DNA of 64,000 bases from JBEKYD01 sp052148435. Its GTDB lineage: Bacteria > Acidobacteriota > Terriglobia > Bryobacterales > Bryobacteraceae. The notes under the pieces were generated by a model that searched no databases, was not told the origin of the DNA, and saw only the letters and a program-made list of their open reading frames with translations. The DNA lies in contig JBKQIF010000188.1 of NCBI GenBank assembly GCA_052148435.1, positions 30,030-94,029 on the forward strand. Reading direction: 5' to 3'. Below, piece by piece: positions 8,190 to 16,349 of this stretch; the stretch's first letter is position 1; each line of letters opens with the position of its first letter. A program made the position numbers and the translations under genes.

Positions 8190-9729
8190 CGGATTGCCTC
8201 CTTATTTCAGCCTTTATGCCGCGGGGCAGAGCGAAGAAGAACGTTGTCCCGCCAGGCTCTCCGCTGATTACCCAGGTTCGGCCATCGTGGGCTTCCGCGG
8301 CTTTCTTTGCGATCGACAGCCCGAGCCCGGTTCCCGGCGCCCGATGCCGCGAGTCCTCGGCCCGGTAGAACCGCTCGAAGATCCGCTCCCGATCGGCCGG
8401 CTGGATGGGCGGGCCGTCATTATGTACGGCGATGACGATCTCTCCCAGATTCTCTCCGGCGATGACGGAGATCGAAGATCCTGGGGTCGAATATTTGGAC
8501 GCGTTATCGATAAATTGGTCCAAAGCCATCCCGAGGATCGCGCGGTCGCCCCAGACATCCAGGTACGATGCGCTATCGGACACATCGATTCGCCGGCCAT
8601 GAAGCTGCTCGCGATGTCTCTCGACGGCGTCTTCAATCAGCGTGAGCACGGAAATGCGCTCCCGCCGGAGCCTGACTTCCGCGGCGTCGATCTTCGCCAT
8701 CTGCAGGAGTTCGGTAGTCAGGCGATTCAGGTGCTCGGCCCGCTCGTCGATGAGCGCGGCCATTTCGAGGTCGTCGCGGGAGAGGCGCCCGGCCTCAAGA
8801 AGTCCCGAGCTTGCCGTCCGTATGGCCGTCAGCGGCGTCTTGAACGCATGGGCAAGCGAGTCGAGGACCGCGGTTCGAAGTTGTTCGGTCTGCCGCGCCG
8901 CTTCGGCCCGGCTCTCCGTTTCGAAGGAACGCGCGCGCTCCAGCGCAATGGCGGCGAGCGAGGCAATCGATGCCATCGTAAGGCGGCCCACCTCCGGACC
9001 GCAGATCGCGATCGCGCCGACGGGTCTCGATCCCAGCCGCAGCACGTGCGCCGAGGCATGCGCGGATTGGCCCTCCAGGGTGCTGTCCTGGAAATAGGCG
9101 CCGCGCGCCAGTTGTTCGAGATCGTTTGCCCGGGAGCCGGTCGCATCCAGGCGTGCCAGCGTGGCGTCGAACAGGGCCGCGGATTCCGTCCCGAAGATCT
9201 CCTGAATCAAAGCCACGACCTGCGGCCCGATCGTCCGGCGATCGAGAAGCAGAATTCGGCGGCTCAGTTCGTAGAGTTTCTCGATCTCCATTCGCTGGCG
9301 CGCTTCCACTCTTGCCTGGCCCTGCACCCGTGTCGAGAGCCGGCTCACGGTCAGCGCCGTGATCTCGAAGGTGGCGAGAGCGACCCAGTTCTGCGGATCC
9401 GAGACCCTCCAGGTGAGTACCGGAGGCACAAAGAAGTAGTTGAGGCAATTGACGGCGACCAGTGACGTGACGCTGGCTTCCCAAAACCCCCAGATGACCG
9501 AAACCATCACCACGATCAGGAAGTAGAGAGAGCCCGTTGTGGAGAGGTTCAGATGCAGGCGGAACGCGCCAAAAGTCACTAGCGCAACAGCCGCCAAACC
9601 GGCGAAGCATCCGCGCCAAATCCCCAATACTACCCGCGCGGCCCGCCGATAGTTCGTCCAACGATTCGCCCTGGTCCCGGCCGCCGGTTGGGTGGCGACG
9701 TCGGTCACAAGTTCAATTTTTCCATCCAT
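8158..9729 (-). CDS. KdpD-like membrane sensor histidine kinase
   Basis: A 523-residue sensor. Four membrane helices (about 30-120, DUF4118-like, with FWEASVTSLVAVNCLNYFF) match the transmembrane part of KdpD, but the large cytoplasmic KdpD/USP input domains that precede it in true KdpD are absent. A GAF-like region (about 140-260) follows, then a HisKA dimerisation domain with the phospho-accepting His in LAHAFKTPLTAI and an HATPase domain with DNASKYS (N box), VHNDGPPI and GTGLGLSIAKK (G boxes). It is the cognate partner of the overlapping response regulator. Confidence 0.92.
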   Translation of the reverse strand: MDGKIELVTDVATQPAAGTRANRWTNYRRAARVVLGIWRGCFAGLAAVALVTFGAFRLHLNLSTTGSLYFLIVVMVSVIWGFWEASVTSLVAVNCLNYFFVPPVLTWRVSDPQNWVALATFEITALTVSRLSTRVQGQARVEARQRMEIEKLYELSRRILLLDRRTIGPQVVALIQEIFGTESAALFDATLARLDATGSRANDLEQLARGAYFQDSTLEGQSAHASAHVLRLGSRPVGAIAICGPEVGRLTMASIASLAAIALERARSFETESRAEAARQTEQLRTAVLDSLAHAFKTPLTAIRTASSGLLEAGRLSRDDLEMAALIDERAEHLNRLTTELLQMAKIDAAEVRLRRERISVLTLIEDAVERHREQLHGRRIDVSDSASYLDVWGDRAILGMALDQFIDNASKYSTPGSSISVIAGENLGEIVIAVHNDGPPIQPADRERIFERFYRAEDSRHRAPGTGLGLSIAKKAAEAHDGRTWVISGEPGGTTFFFALPRGIKAEIRRQSGAVARQGSDR

Positions 9730-9824
9730 GGCCGCCGATGTACCGCAACAACGCTCATCTTCATTATGCGCTTCGCCGGCGGTGTTAGCGGAGCCAGGCT
9801 CCCCGTTGCGCGGGCGGTCACGGG

Positions 9825-10769
9825 TCAGTCGAGACGATACCCCGCACGAGCGTACGCCTTGGCTTCCGGGCCGGCGACTCTAACCGCAATGCGATGCCAC
9901 CGCCCACCGCGGTCATCGCCTGGGGGCACATACCCGATGACGTATTGATTCCGCAGCGCCTGGCCGATCCTGGCCGCCGCCTCCGCAATTTCCTTCCCGC
10001 CACGGACGGCGAAGCTCATCCCACCGGTCTTGGCGGCGAGTTCGTCGAGAAATAGAAGTCCTCGCTTTTCTTCCATCGCCTGCATGGGCTTGGCATACGG
10101 CGACGCGCTGCCGACGGCGATGGTGTAGATCTGTGCGTCGGATTCCACCGCCCGCTCCAACAGTTCTCCCCTGGAGTAACGGCTGTGATTATCCATTCCG
10201 TCGGAAATGATCAGCAACGCCTTCCGGGCATGAATGCCGGAGCGCAACTCTTTCAAGCTTTCGTAAACCGTATCGATCAGAGCGGTGTCTCCGCCGGCAC
10301 TCTCGAATGCGATCCGGGTCAGGACGTCATCAAAATCCTGCGTGAAGCCGGAGTACGTCCGCGGGCGCGTCGACACGGTGTTGAGGAATGCTTCGTCGGC
10401 GGGATTGACGTCCTTCACGAGCGCCCGCAGAGACTCTTTGGCTACGCCGAGGACACCTCTCATGCTGCCGCTCAGGTCAAGCACGATCCCCATCGAGACG
10501 GGCGCGTCCTCCTCGCTGAACGAACGTATCTGTTGCCGCACGCCGTCCTCGGTCAGCGTGAACGCATCCCTTGCCAACCCGTTGACAACGGCCCCGCGGC
10601 GGTCCACTACCGCGACCGGAACCAAGACCAGCGTGGCATCGGCACGGAAGGCCGGGGCTTGGGACGCGGGAAGCCTCTGCGCAGCGGCGGACCAGGCCGC
10701 GGCGGCCAGGACGATCGTGACGGCGAAAGCGCCGCCAGCCTTATCGGACCTCATTCTATACGACTGCAT
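9825..10769 (-). CDS. Secreted VWFA-domain protein, acidobacterial type
   Basis: A 314-residue exported protein with an N-terminal signal segment (about 10-30, AVTIVLAAAAWSAAAQ). A short domain, VLVPVAVVDRRGAVVNGL, then FTLTEDGVRQQIRSFSEEDAP, is the typical lead-in of the VWFA-related family abundant in Acidobacteriota. The von Willebrand A fold follows with an intact metal site: DLSGSMRG, a downstream Thr region and ISDGMDNHS. The C-terminus NQYVIGYVPPGDDRGGRWHR is also typical. Function in this family is unknown; metal-dependent adhesion is the usual assumption. Its start overlaps the end of the HTH gene upstream by 14 nt. Confidence 0.88.
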   Translation of the reverse strand: MQSYRMRSDKAGGAFAVTIVLAAAAWSAAAQRLPASQAPAFRADATLVLVPVAVVDRRGAVVNGLARDAFTLTEDGVRQQIRSFSEEDAPVSMGIVLDLSGSMRGVLGVAKESLRALVKDVNPADEAFLNTVSTRPRTYSGFTQDFDDVLTRIAFESAGGDTALIDTVYESLKELRSGIHARKALLIISDGMDNHSRYSRGELLERAVESDAQIYTIAVGSASPYAKPMQAMEEKRGLLFLDELAAKTGGMSFAVRGGKEIAEAAARIGQALRNQYVIGYVPPGDDRGGRWHRIAVRVAGPEAKAYARAGYRLD

Positions 10770-11544
10770 GAGACACTTGCTCCTCTTGACTTACGCTTAG
10801 CCTCGGTTGACAATCGATCTCTCCGCTTTGGAACCGGGCGGCGAAGCCGTCCGCCTCTACGCGCGATCGCCTGAGTTCGAGCGTCATCCCCTCCACCGTT
10901 CTCAGCTCCCGCAAAAGCGCGTCCGCGACCAGCTGGAACTCCTCGCGCAACTCCTCGCACCGCTCGATCGCCCGATCCAAAGCGACCACCGGACGGGCGC
11001 TCTCTGGAAGTAAAACCGCACGCCTGTCTTCAGACCGCTCCCGGTCCGCCGCGACATGTTCACCTCGCGCCGTGGCCGGGCGGGCGACAGGCTTAGGAAC
11101 CCTCTCTGGCGCCAAGCCGCCCCCGGCCGACTGGACCTCTTCGCGGTCGTCATCGCCACCGTATTCGACACCTTCGCGGCAGCACCTCGCGAACCCGTCC
11201 GGATCGATGACCTGAACGTAACCGAGCGCCACCGCCCGGACGGACCAGGCGTCCAGGTCTTTTCGCATCCGGTGTGCCGGAACATGGAACCGGGCGGCAA
11301 TCTCCGCCGATCGCCAACCGCAAACGAAGAACAGAACAACCATGCGCCTCTGAATGCCTGCCGCAGGCTCCTTCAGGAGGCTTGGAATCTGCGCCGGAAA
11401 GGAAACGATGTTCCCCCGGATTGCCCGACGCAGGATCCCAATACCCGGGTGGACCGGCGTATTCAATCGCCGCTCGCTATGGATTTCCAAGACACGTGCC
11501 TTCGCACCCATAAAGTCCATAGAGGAGTCTAGACCGGCACGCAT
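10756..11544 (-). CDS. HTH protein of unknown function upstream of the VWFA gene
   Basis: A 262-residue frame without a family I can name. Residues about 65-115 contain a helix-turn-helix-like stretch (FVCGWRSAEIAARFHVPAHR followed by MRKDLDAWSVRAVALG) that resembles sigma-70 region 4 or LuxR-type DNA-recognition helices. The middle is acidic and Arg-rich, and the C-terminal third (about 180-235) looks like an amphipathic coiled coil, ERCEELREEFQLVADALLRE. The start is uncertain: the first Met is at 11544 and others lie at codons 9 and 12. Overlap with the VWFA gene suggests one transcript, so it may regulate that gene. Confidence 0.6.
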   Translation of the reverse strand: MRAGLDSSMDFMGAKARVLEIHSERRLNTPVHPGIGILRRAIRGNIVSFPAQIPSLLKEPAAGIQRRMVVLFFVCGWRSAEIAARFHVPAHRMRKDLDAWSVRAVALGYVQVIDPDGFARCCREGVEYGGDDDREEVQSAGGGLAPERVPKPVARPATARGEHVAADRERSEDRRAVLLPESARPVVALDRAIERCEELREEFQLVADALLRELRTVEGMTLELRRSRVEADGFAARFQSGEIDCQPRLSVSQEEQVSHAVV

Positions 11545-12049
11545 GAAGATCGCATAAGTGTCTGCCAGTTATCGTGTCTCCGCCTCCGCCCGACGTTGTC
11601 CGATTCAAGCGACTTAGGAACAGCGCACAATTTCCTTCCCAGACGCCACCGTGGCGCACGCACTCTTGCGTGCCGCGCCGAGTCTCTACTCGACGCTTCT
11701 GCGCCATGTGGCAGCGGGCGTCGGCAGGAGTGCCGACGCGGCACCGAAGAGTGCGCGCGCCACGTTTGCTCGACAAGGAACGTGAGCTTGTTCTTGCGTG
11801 GGCCATTAGCTGTTGTTTGCCCTCACCATGTGCAAGGGATAAAAAAATCTGAGGAAGCCTATCAAATCTTTCCATGCCAGCGCCAAGGTCAAATCATTCA
11901 GCTAGTTACGGGACATCCCCCCACTTATGCCACGCAGGGTGCGGAATCTTCATGCATTCCTCATGAGGCTTCCTTCACAATCACTCTAATCTGCTAATTG
12001 GGGGTGCGACGACACGCGGCGCTGCGCCGCCAGTTGAGGAACGGAGGAA
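11545..12049. other. Intergenic region with repeat element between divergent regulators
   Basis: About 505 nt without a convincing gene, lying between the minus-strand HTH gene and the plus-strand response regulator. It holds the nested palindromic repeat at 11651-11763, a less GC-rich stretch at about 11800-11990 that may contain promoters, and a short GC hairpin (GCGGCG-CTG-CGCCGC) near 12015-12030, just before the regulator start. Short frames that cross the repeat are products of its symmetry. Confidence 0.5.
11651..11763. repeat. 113-bp nested palindromic repeat element
   Basis: Outer arms 11651-11676 and 11738-11763 are 26-nt inverted repeats with 3 mismatches. Inside lie three perfect tetraloop hairpins: GCACGCA-CTCT-TGCGTGC (11656-11673), CGAGT-CTCT-ACTCG (11679-11692) and GCGTCGGCA-GGAG-TGCCGACGC (11718-11739). 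The whole could fold as a cruciform or as a chain of small stem-loops. Such short, palindromic, non-coding units resemble REP/MITE-like dispersed elements; copies outside this window cannot be checked here. Confidence 0.8.
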
Positions 12050-12781
12050 ATGAGCTCAACCCTCGAACAGGTGAAGGGAAAACTGTTGATTGTGGACGAC
12101 GAGGCGGCGATCCGCTGGGCGCTAAAGAAAACGCTCCAGAATCCGAACCTTGAAATCGTGGAGGCCGAAAGTGCCCAGCAGGCGATCGCGCTGGTTCGCA
12201 CGGTTCGCTTCGACGCCTTACTGCTGGACATCGGAATGCCCGGAATGAATGGCATCGAGGCCTGTAGGCGGATTCGCGAGCTGATGCCGCTGCTAGGGAT
12301 TGTGATGTTAACCGTCAGGGACACGGAGGAAGACATGATTCAGGCGCTTGACGCCGGCGCGGACGACTACGTCACCAAGCCCTTCCATGCCCGGGAGCTC
12401 GCGGCGCGGCTTCGCGTTGCCGTGCGCCGCGCGCGCGCGTCTCGGCCGGACGAAGGCGCCGCCATCGTGATTGGAGAGATAGAACTAGATCCGGAGCGGC
12501 GAGTCGTGAAGAAATCGGGGGCGGCGATTCACTTGACACCGAAAGAATTCGACTTGCTTCGTTTTCTGATGTCCCACTCCGGACGTCCGCTTGCCCACGC
12601 GCGTATTCTTGCCGCGGTGTGGGGACCGGAATACGGTGGCGAGCTGGAATATCTCCGAACCTTTGTCCGCCAGTTGCGAAAAAAGCTCGGCGACGACGCC
12701 CTTTCTCCCAAATACCTGGTTACCGATCCACGCATTGGTTACCGTTTCAGGGCGGAAGCTGATTTGGAGGCGGAAGCGTGA
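12050..12781 (+). CDS. Second KdpE-like response regulator, orphan
   Basis: A 243-residue OmpR-family regulator: receiver domain with IVDDE, phospho-acceptor Asp60 in LLLDIGMPG and YVTKPFH, then a winged helix with LTPKEFDLLRFLMSHSGRPL and GGELEYLRTFVRQLRKKLGD. It is clearly a paralogue of the regulator at 7467-8189, sharing long identical stretches in the output domain, but no kinase gene adjoins it. GGAGG lies only 2 nt from the ATG, with GAGG 10 nt upstream. It faces the porin and efflux genes to the right and may control them; cross-talk with the KdpD-like kinase 2.3 kb away is plausible. Confidence 0.92.
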   Translation: MSSTLEQVKGKLLIVDDEAAIRWALKKTLQNPNLEIVEAESAQQAIALVRTVRFDALLLDIGMPGMNGIEACRRIRELMPLLGIVMLTVRDTEEDMIQALDAGADDYVTKPFHARELAARLRVAVRRARASRPDEGAAIVIGEIELDPERRVVKKSGAAIHLTPKEFDLLRFLMSHSGRPLAHARILAAVWGPEYGGELEYLRTFVRQLRKKLGDDALSPKYLVTDPRIGYRFRAEADLEAEA

Positions 12782-13145
12782 CCGTGACAACTAGCCACAC
12801 AACATCTTCACGCGGTGCTTGTGGCTGCGGTTCCATGCCTGTGCGCAGCTCGCGGCACTTGCGGGATCACGGGGCCGCATGGGGGGAAGGACTGTGGGCC
12901 CAAACAGTAATATCTAAGAAGTTAATTACGGTGATAAATAGTCTCTATCGAATCTTTAGGTCTTCCTCATGCCTTTTAAGCGTTCGCTCTGCCATACTGG
13001 CGAAGACTTACGCCGTAATACTTGGGTCGGCAGGACGTCTTAGTGACGTTGCTTAAAATAAGGATGGCGTCGGACCGTTAAGGATGCGGTAACGTCAGTC
13101 GTGACGCAGTTAACTTTGTGGAGGAAAGGCGAATACCTTCAACTT
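12782..13145 (+). promoter_or_regulatory. Leader region upstream of the large porin
   Basis: 364 nt between the orphan regulator and the porin start. It turns AT-rich at about 12910-13000. Two related segments, GACGTCTTAGTGACGTTGCTT (split here by eye at about 13029-13049) and AACGTCAGTCGTGACGCAGTT (about 13091-13111), share GACG/GTGACG half-sites about 60 nt apart, which could be operator repeats. No gene is convincing; a 92-codon frame starting at 12778 has no Shine-Dalgarno sequence and no family features. Confidence 0.35.
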
Positions 13146-15272
13146 ATGACTACCAAACTATTAGTGGTTGCAACTTTGCCGCTGTGTATCGCATGGAATA
13201 CTGTTGCCGCTCGCGCGGAAATGCCTTTGAGCGCTGTGCACGGCGTGACTCTGCGGCCGGATGGCGTTCCCTTGGCAGACGCGCACGTGTTGGTCCGCAA
13301 CCAAAACGACAATAGCGAAAAGGTCGTGTCGAGCGGTCCGGACGGGAGGTTCGTGGTCGGGGACCTGAAGCCGGGAAGCTACCAATTGATTGCCAGCAAA
13401 GACGGATTTCTAACTTCCTCCACGGCGGTCGAGTTGAAGGCAAATGCGAATGTTCAGGTAGCGCTGGCGCTTTCGTCAAAAGGTGCAGCCGGCGTGGGCA
13501 CGGCGGCATCGCAAGCCGACGCGCTGGCGGCTTTACAGGAACGCATCGAGCGCCTCGAAGCTATGCAAAAGCGCATCGGGCAACTCGAAGCCGAGCTGAG
13601 CCAGGTGAAGGCCCAGCCAGCCGCGGCTTCGACAGACACTCAAGCCGCTGCGGGAGCGGCACCGCCGGCGACGAGCCATGCCGCACCGCAGTTACCCCTG
13701 TACGCGTCTTTGGGCACTCCGCCCTTGAGCTCTTTCTCAACGCGGCCCTCGCCACCGGACGGCCCTCTGACTGCGGGAACTCTACCGCCCGCGGCTGCGC
13801 CGGTCAATGAACAGGCGCCAGCGACAACGCCCGCTGCCGCGGCTCCTCAAGCGCAGAGTCCGCCGGCCCCCGCGCCTCCGGCCGTTCCCGATGCCCTTCA
13901 GCCTCCCGACGCCGCGCCCGCGGTGGACAACTTCACTCCCTTCGCGTTCGGCGACTTTACCTGGCTTAACGGCTCCTCGCGCAACAAAGACACCATTCTG
14001 GATACGAAATTCTTTACTTTTGAAGGCCGGTTCGACACCCACTATATGGAGGATTTCAACCAGCCGATCGATCACACCATCGTCGGGGCGACCGAGTCAT
14101 TCCGGTCTGGCGAAGTCCAGATTGAGCAGATCAGCTTCGGCGGCGATTTTCACTGGCAAAACGTTCGCGGCAGAGTCTTGACCATGTTTGGCCTGTTTGC
14201 AACCACGACTCCGCGCAATGACGCCAGCTTCGGGGTCGGCCAATGGGATCTCCGCGACGCCTACAAATACGTTTCGGAAGCTTGGGGCGGGTACCACTTC
14301 AACGTGAATCACGGCCTTAACGTGGACGCGGGAATTTTCGTCTCGTACATCGGTCTGTTCAGCTACTACAATTTCGATAACTGGACTTACCAGCCATCGT
14401 ACGTGTCCTCGAACACGCCTTGGTTCTTCAATGGCGTGCGCGTTCAGTGGTTCCCCACCAACAAGCTGAAGATCGAGCCCTGGTTCATCAACGGATGGCA
14501 ATCTTACGCCAAGTACAACGGCCATCCGGGTTTGGGCGGGCAGCTTCTGTGGCAGCCGAAAGAATGGTTTAAGCTTGTCGCGAACCAGTATGGCTACGGA
14601 CAGGATAATCTGGGTCTTCCCCACACGGAACGCATTCACACCGACGACAGCATCGAGGTTAGATATTACAACAAGCCGGAAAGCATGGGTCTCGACAAGA
14701 TGGCATTTTCCCTCACGGCCGACGCGGGATGCCAGTATGGCGGCGGAATTCAGTGCACGGGCGCACCCAGCAAGAACAAGGAATCGTTTATTGGGTGGAT
14801 GGCCTATGACAGGATGTGGTTCCACAAGGATCTGTTTGCCCTTACGCTTGGCGGCGGAGAGATGAGCAACTGGGGCCGCTATCTGACGCTGCTGCCGCCG
14901 ATCAACGGGGCCGACGCTGTGACGGGTTCGCCTTACTTCACGCAGCTTCCCGGCCAAAGGGCCCACATGTGGGATAGCACGGTCACCTTCCAGTACATGC
15001 CCAAACAGTACATCACCTGGTGGGCGGAGTTTGGATATCGTCACTCCGATATCCCATATTTCGCGGGGCGAGGCGGGGTCACGCCTCCCGGCTTTCCCCT
15101 CGGCGGAACGAATGGTTCTCCTGGGCAGTTCGCCTGTATGAACGGGGCAGCGTCCGGAGCAAGCGATCTCCCGACCGCCACCACGAATTGCAGCAGCGTC
15201 GGCGGCGTCTGGTTCCCCGACCTTCGGCGTAGCGAAGCGAAGCTGTCTGTTGGTGTGATGGTGAAGTTCTAG
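13146..15272 (+). CDS. Porin with CarboxypepD regulatory domain, coiled coil and BBP2 barrel
   Basis: A predicted outer-membrane protein of 708 residues. From the ATG at 13146 there is a signal peptide (MTTKLLVVATLPLCIAWNTV, cut after ARA). Next come a carboxypeptidase-regulatory-like beta domain (about 30-95, PDGRFVVGDLKPGSYQL), a coiled coil (about 120-145, LQERIERLEAMQKRIGQLEA), a long Pro/Ala-rich linker and a C-terminal barrel (about 260-708) that ends in a Phe, SVGVMVKF. The barrel has BBP2-like strands such as WGGYHFNVNHGLNVDAGIF. An in-frame GTG at 13101 is possible but would bury the signal peptide. It precedes the efflux genes, but its substrate is unknown. Confidence 0.82.
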   Translation: MTTKLLVVATLPLCIAWNTVAARAEMPLSAVHGVTLRPDGVPLADAHVLVRNQNDNSEKVVSSGPDGRFVVGDLKPGSYQLIASKDGFLTSSTAVELKANANVQVALALSSKGAAGVGTAASQADALAALQERIERLEAMQKRIGQLEAELSQVKAQPAAASTDTQAAAGAAPPATSHAAPQLPLYASLGTPPLSSFSTRPSPPDGPLTAGTLPPAAAPVNEQAPATTPAAAAPQAQSPPAPAPPAVPDALQPPDAAPAVDNFTPFAFGDFTWLNGSSRNKDTILDTKFFTFEGRFDTHYMEDFNQPIDHTIVGATESFRSGEVQIEQISFGGDFHWQNVRGRVLTMFGLFATTTPRNDASFGVGQWDLRDAYKYVSEAWGGYHFNVNHGLNVDAGIFVSYIGLFSYYNFDNWTYQPSYVSSNTPWFFNGVRVQWFPTNKLKIEPWFINGWQSYAKYNGHPGLGGQLLWQPKEWFKLVANQYGYGQDNLGLPHTERIHTDDSIEVRYYNKPESMGLDKMAFSLTADAGCQYGGGIQCTGAPSKNKESFIGWMAYDRMWFHKDLFALTLGGGEMSNWGRYLTLLPPINGADAVTGSPYFTQLPGQRAHMWDSTVTFQYMPKQYITWWAEFGYRHSDIPYFAGRGGVTPPGFPLGGTNGSPGQFACMNGAASGASDLPTATTNCSSVGGVWFPDLRRSEAKLSVGVMVKF

Positions 15273-15353
15273 TCCCGAACCTGTGCGAGTGGATTTACGG
15301 TGTGGCGCTCCGGGCGGACACCCGGTCGCTGCCTGACTTTTACGGAGTGACAG

Positions 15354-16082
15354 ATGCGGAATATCCCGATACAGTGGCTGTGCCTCGTCGTAGCCGCGGT
15401 TTGCCTCACGGCAGCGGATCCGGTTTGGAAGGGCAAACCAGCCGCCCAGTGGACCGAAGAGGACGCTAAGCTGATCCTGGCTTGGTCGCCTTGGGCGAAG
15501 GAGACCAGGGCCACTATCACGCGCCGGGTGACCGAGGACCAACTTAGGGAAGGCGGACAAATGGGCCAGCCCCGCGGTGTCGGCAGTGAGGGGGTGGACC
15601 CGAAGGGCAGTGGACCAAAGGTGTCGCCGAATGTCTTCACGGGTCCTGGAGGCGATGACCGCAGCCCCCGGTCTCTTCCCCGGCCCATCACATTGAAACT
15701 GCGTTGGGAGACCGCTCTCCCGGTTCGGCTCGCGGAGTTCAAATCGCACGAGGTCGAGCCTCCCACGCTCGATGGAGACGGTTATCGCATCGCAGTCTAC
15801 GGCGTTCCCGGCGGCGATTTCAAGGGCGATCCCAAAGAACTGGGCAAACCTCTGAAGAACCTGGCCGCTTTGAAGCGCGAGGGAAAAAAGGATGTGAGGC
15901 CGGTCAGCGCTGAGGTGTTCCAGCGGGAAAACGACGTGGTGGTGGTCTATTTGTTTCCGTTGTCCGCGGAAATCACCAGGAAGGACCGGCAAATCCAATT
16001 CGAGGCGCAGATCGGCCGGATTGTCCTCGCCCAAACTTTCGATCTGAGTGAAATGGAGTTTCGGGGCAAGCTGGAACTTTGA
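15354..16082 (+). CDS. Secreted protein of unknown function
   Basis: A 242-residue exported protein with a signal peptide (MRNIPIQWLCLVVAAVCLTA). The mature N-terminus WKGKPAAQWTEEDAKLILAW followed by SPWAK is a pattern I associate with uncharacterised acidobacterial secreted proteins. A Gly/Pro-rich middle (about 70-110) links to a C-terminal beta-rich part ending in MEFRGKLEL. No catalytic motif is evident. It sits 81 nt after the porin and 268 nt before the efflux adaptor on the same strand. Confidence 0.7.
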   Translation: MRNIPIQWLCLVVAAVCLTAADPVWKGKPAAQWTEEDAKLILAWSPWAKETRATITRRVTEDQLREGGQMGQPRGVGSEGVDPKGSGPKVSPNVFTGPGGDDRSPRSLPRPITLKLRWETALPVRLAEFKSHEVEPPTLDGDGYRIAVYGVPGGDFKGDPKELGKPLKNLAALKREGKKDVRPVSAEVFQRENDVVVVYLFPLSAEITRKDRQIQFEAQIGRIVLAQTFDLSEMEFRGKLEL

Positions 16083-16349
16083 CGCTAGGACGCGCGCGAA
16101 TTCATGAGAGGCGATAAATGAACGATTACCAGATCTTGGTATGGAGGCAATCGTAGTTTTGATTTCCGGCCCTTATGCGATCCTTATGCTCCGTGCCCTA
16201 TTCTGTTTCGAGTGTCAGGGGAGTTTCTTGTTGCCGAACAGTTCCGGCAGCGCGGGAAATTTCACCGCTTCGCCCGTTCGGGCGGCACTCGGGCTGCAGG
16301 CAGTGCACCTCGTCGACGCTCAAGTCCGGCATCCTGTATGGAGGTTTCC

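Noticed and set aside
8158..9729. True KdpD potassium sensor
   Set aside because: The transmembrane and kinase parts are KdpD-like, but the N-terminal KdpD/USP input domains are missing and no kdpFABC genes are nearby.
12778..13056. 92-codon frame after the orphan response regulator
   Set aside because: It begins within the regulator stop region without a Shine-Dalgarno sequence, and its sequence has no recognisable feature; the stretch is better read as a leader.
14097..16034. 645-codon minus-strand frame opposite the porin
   Set aside because: Shadow of the porin and the following secreted protein; no signal, motif or start site.
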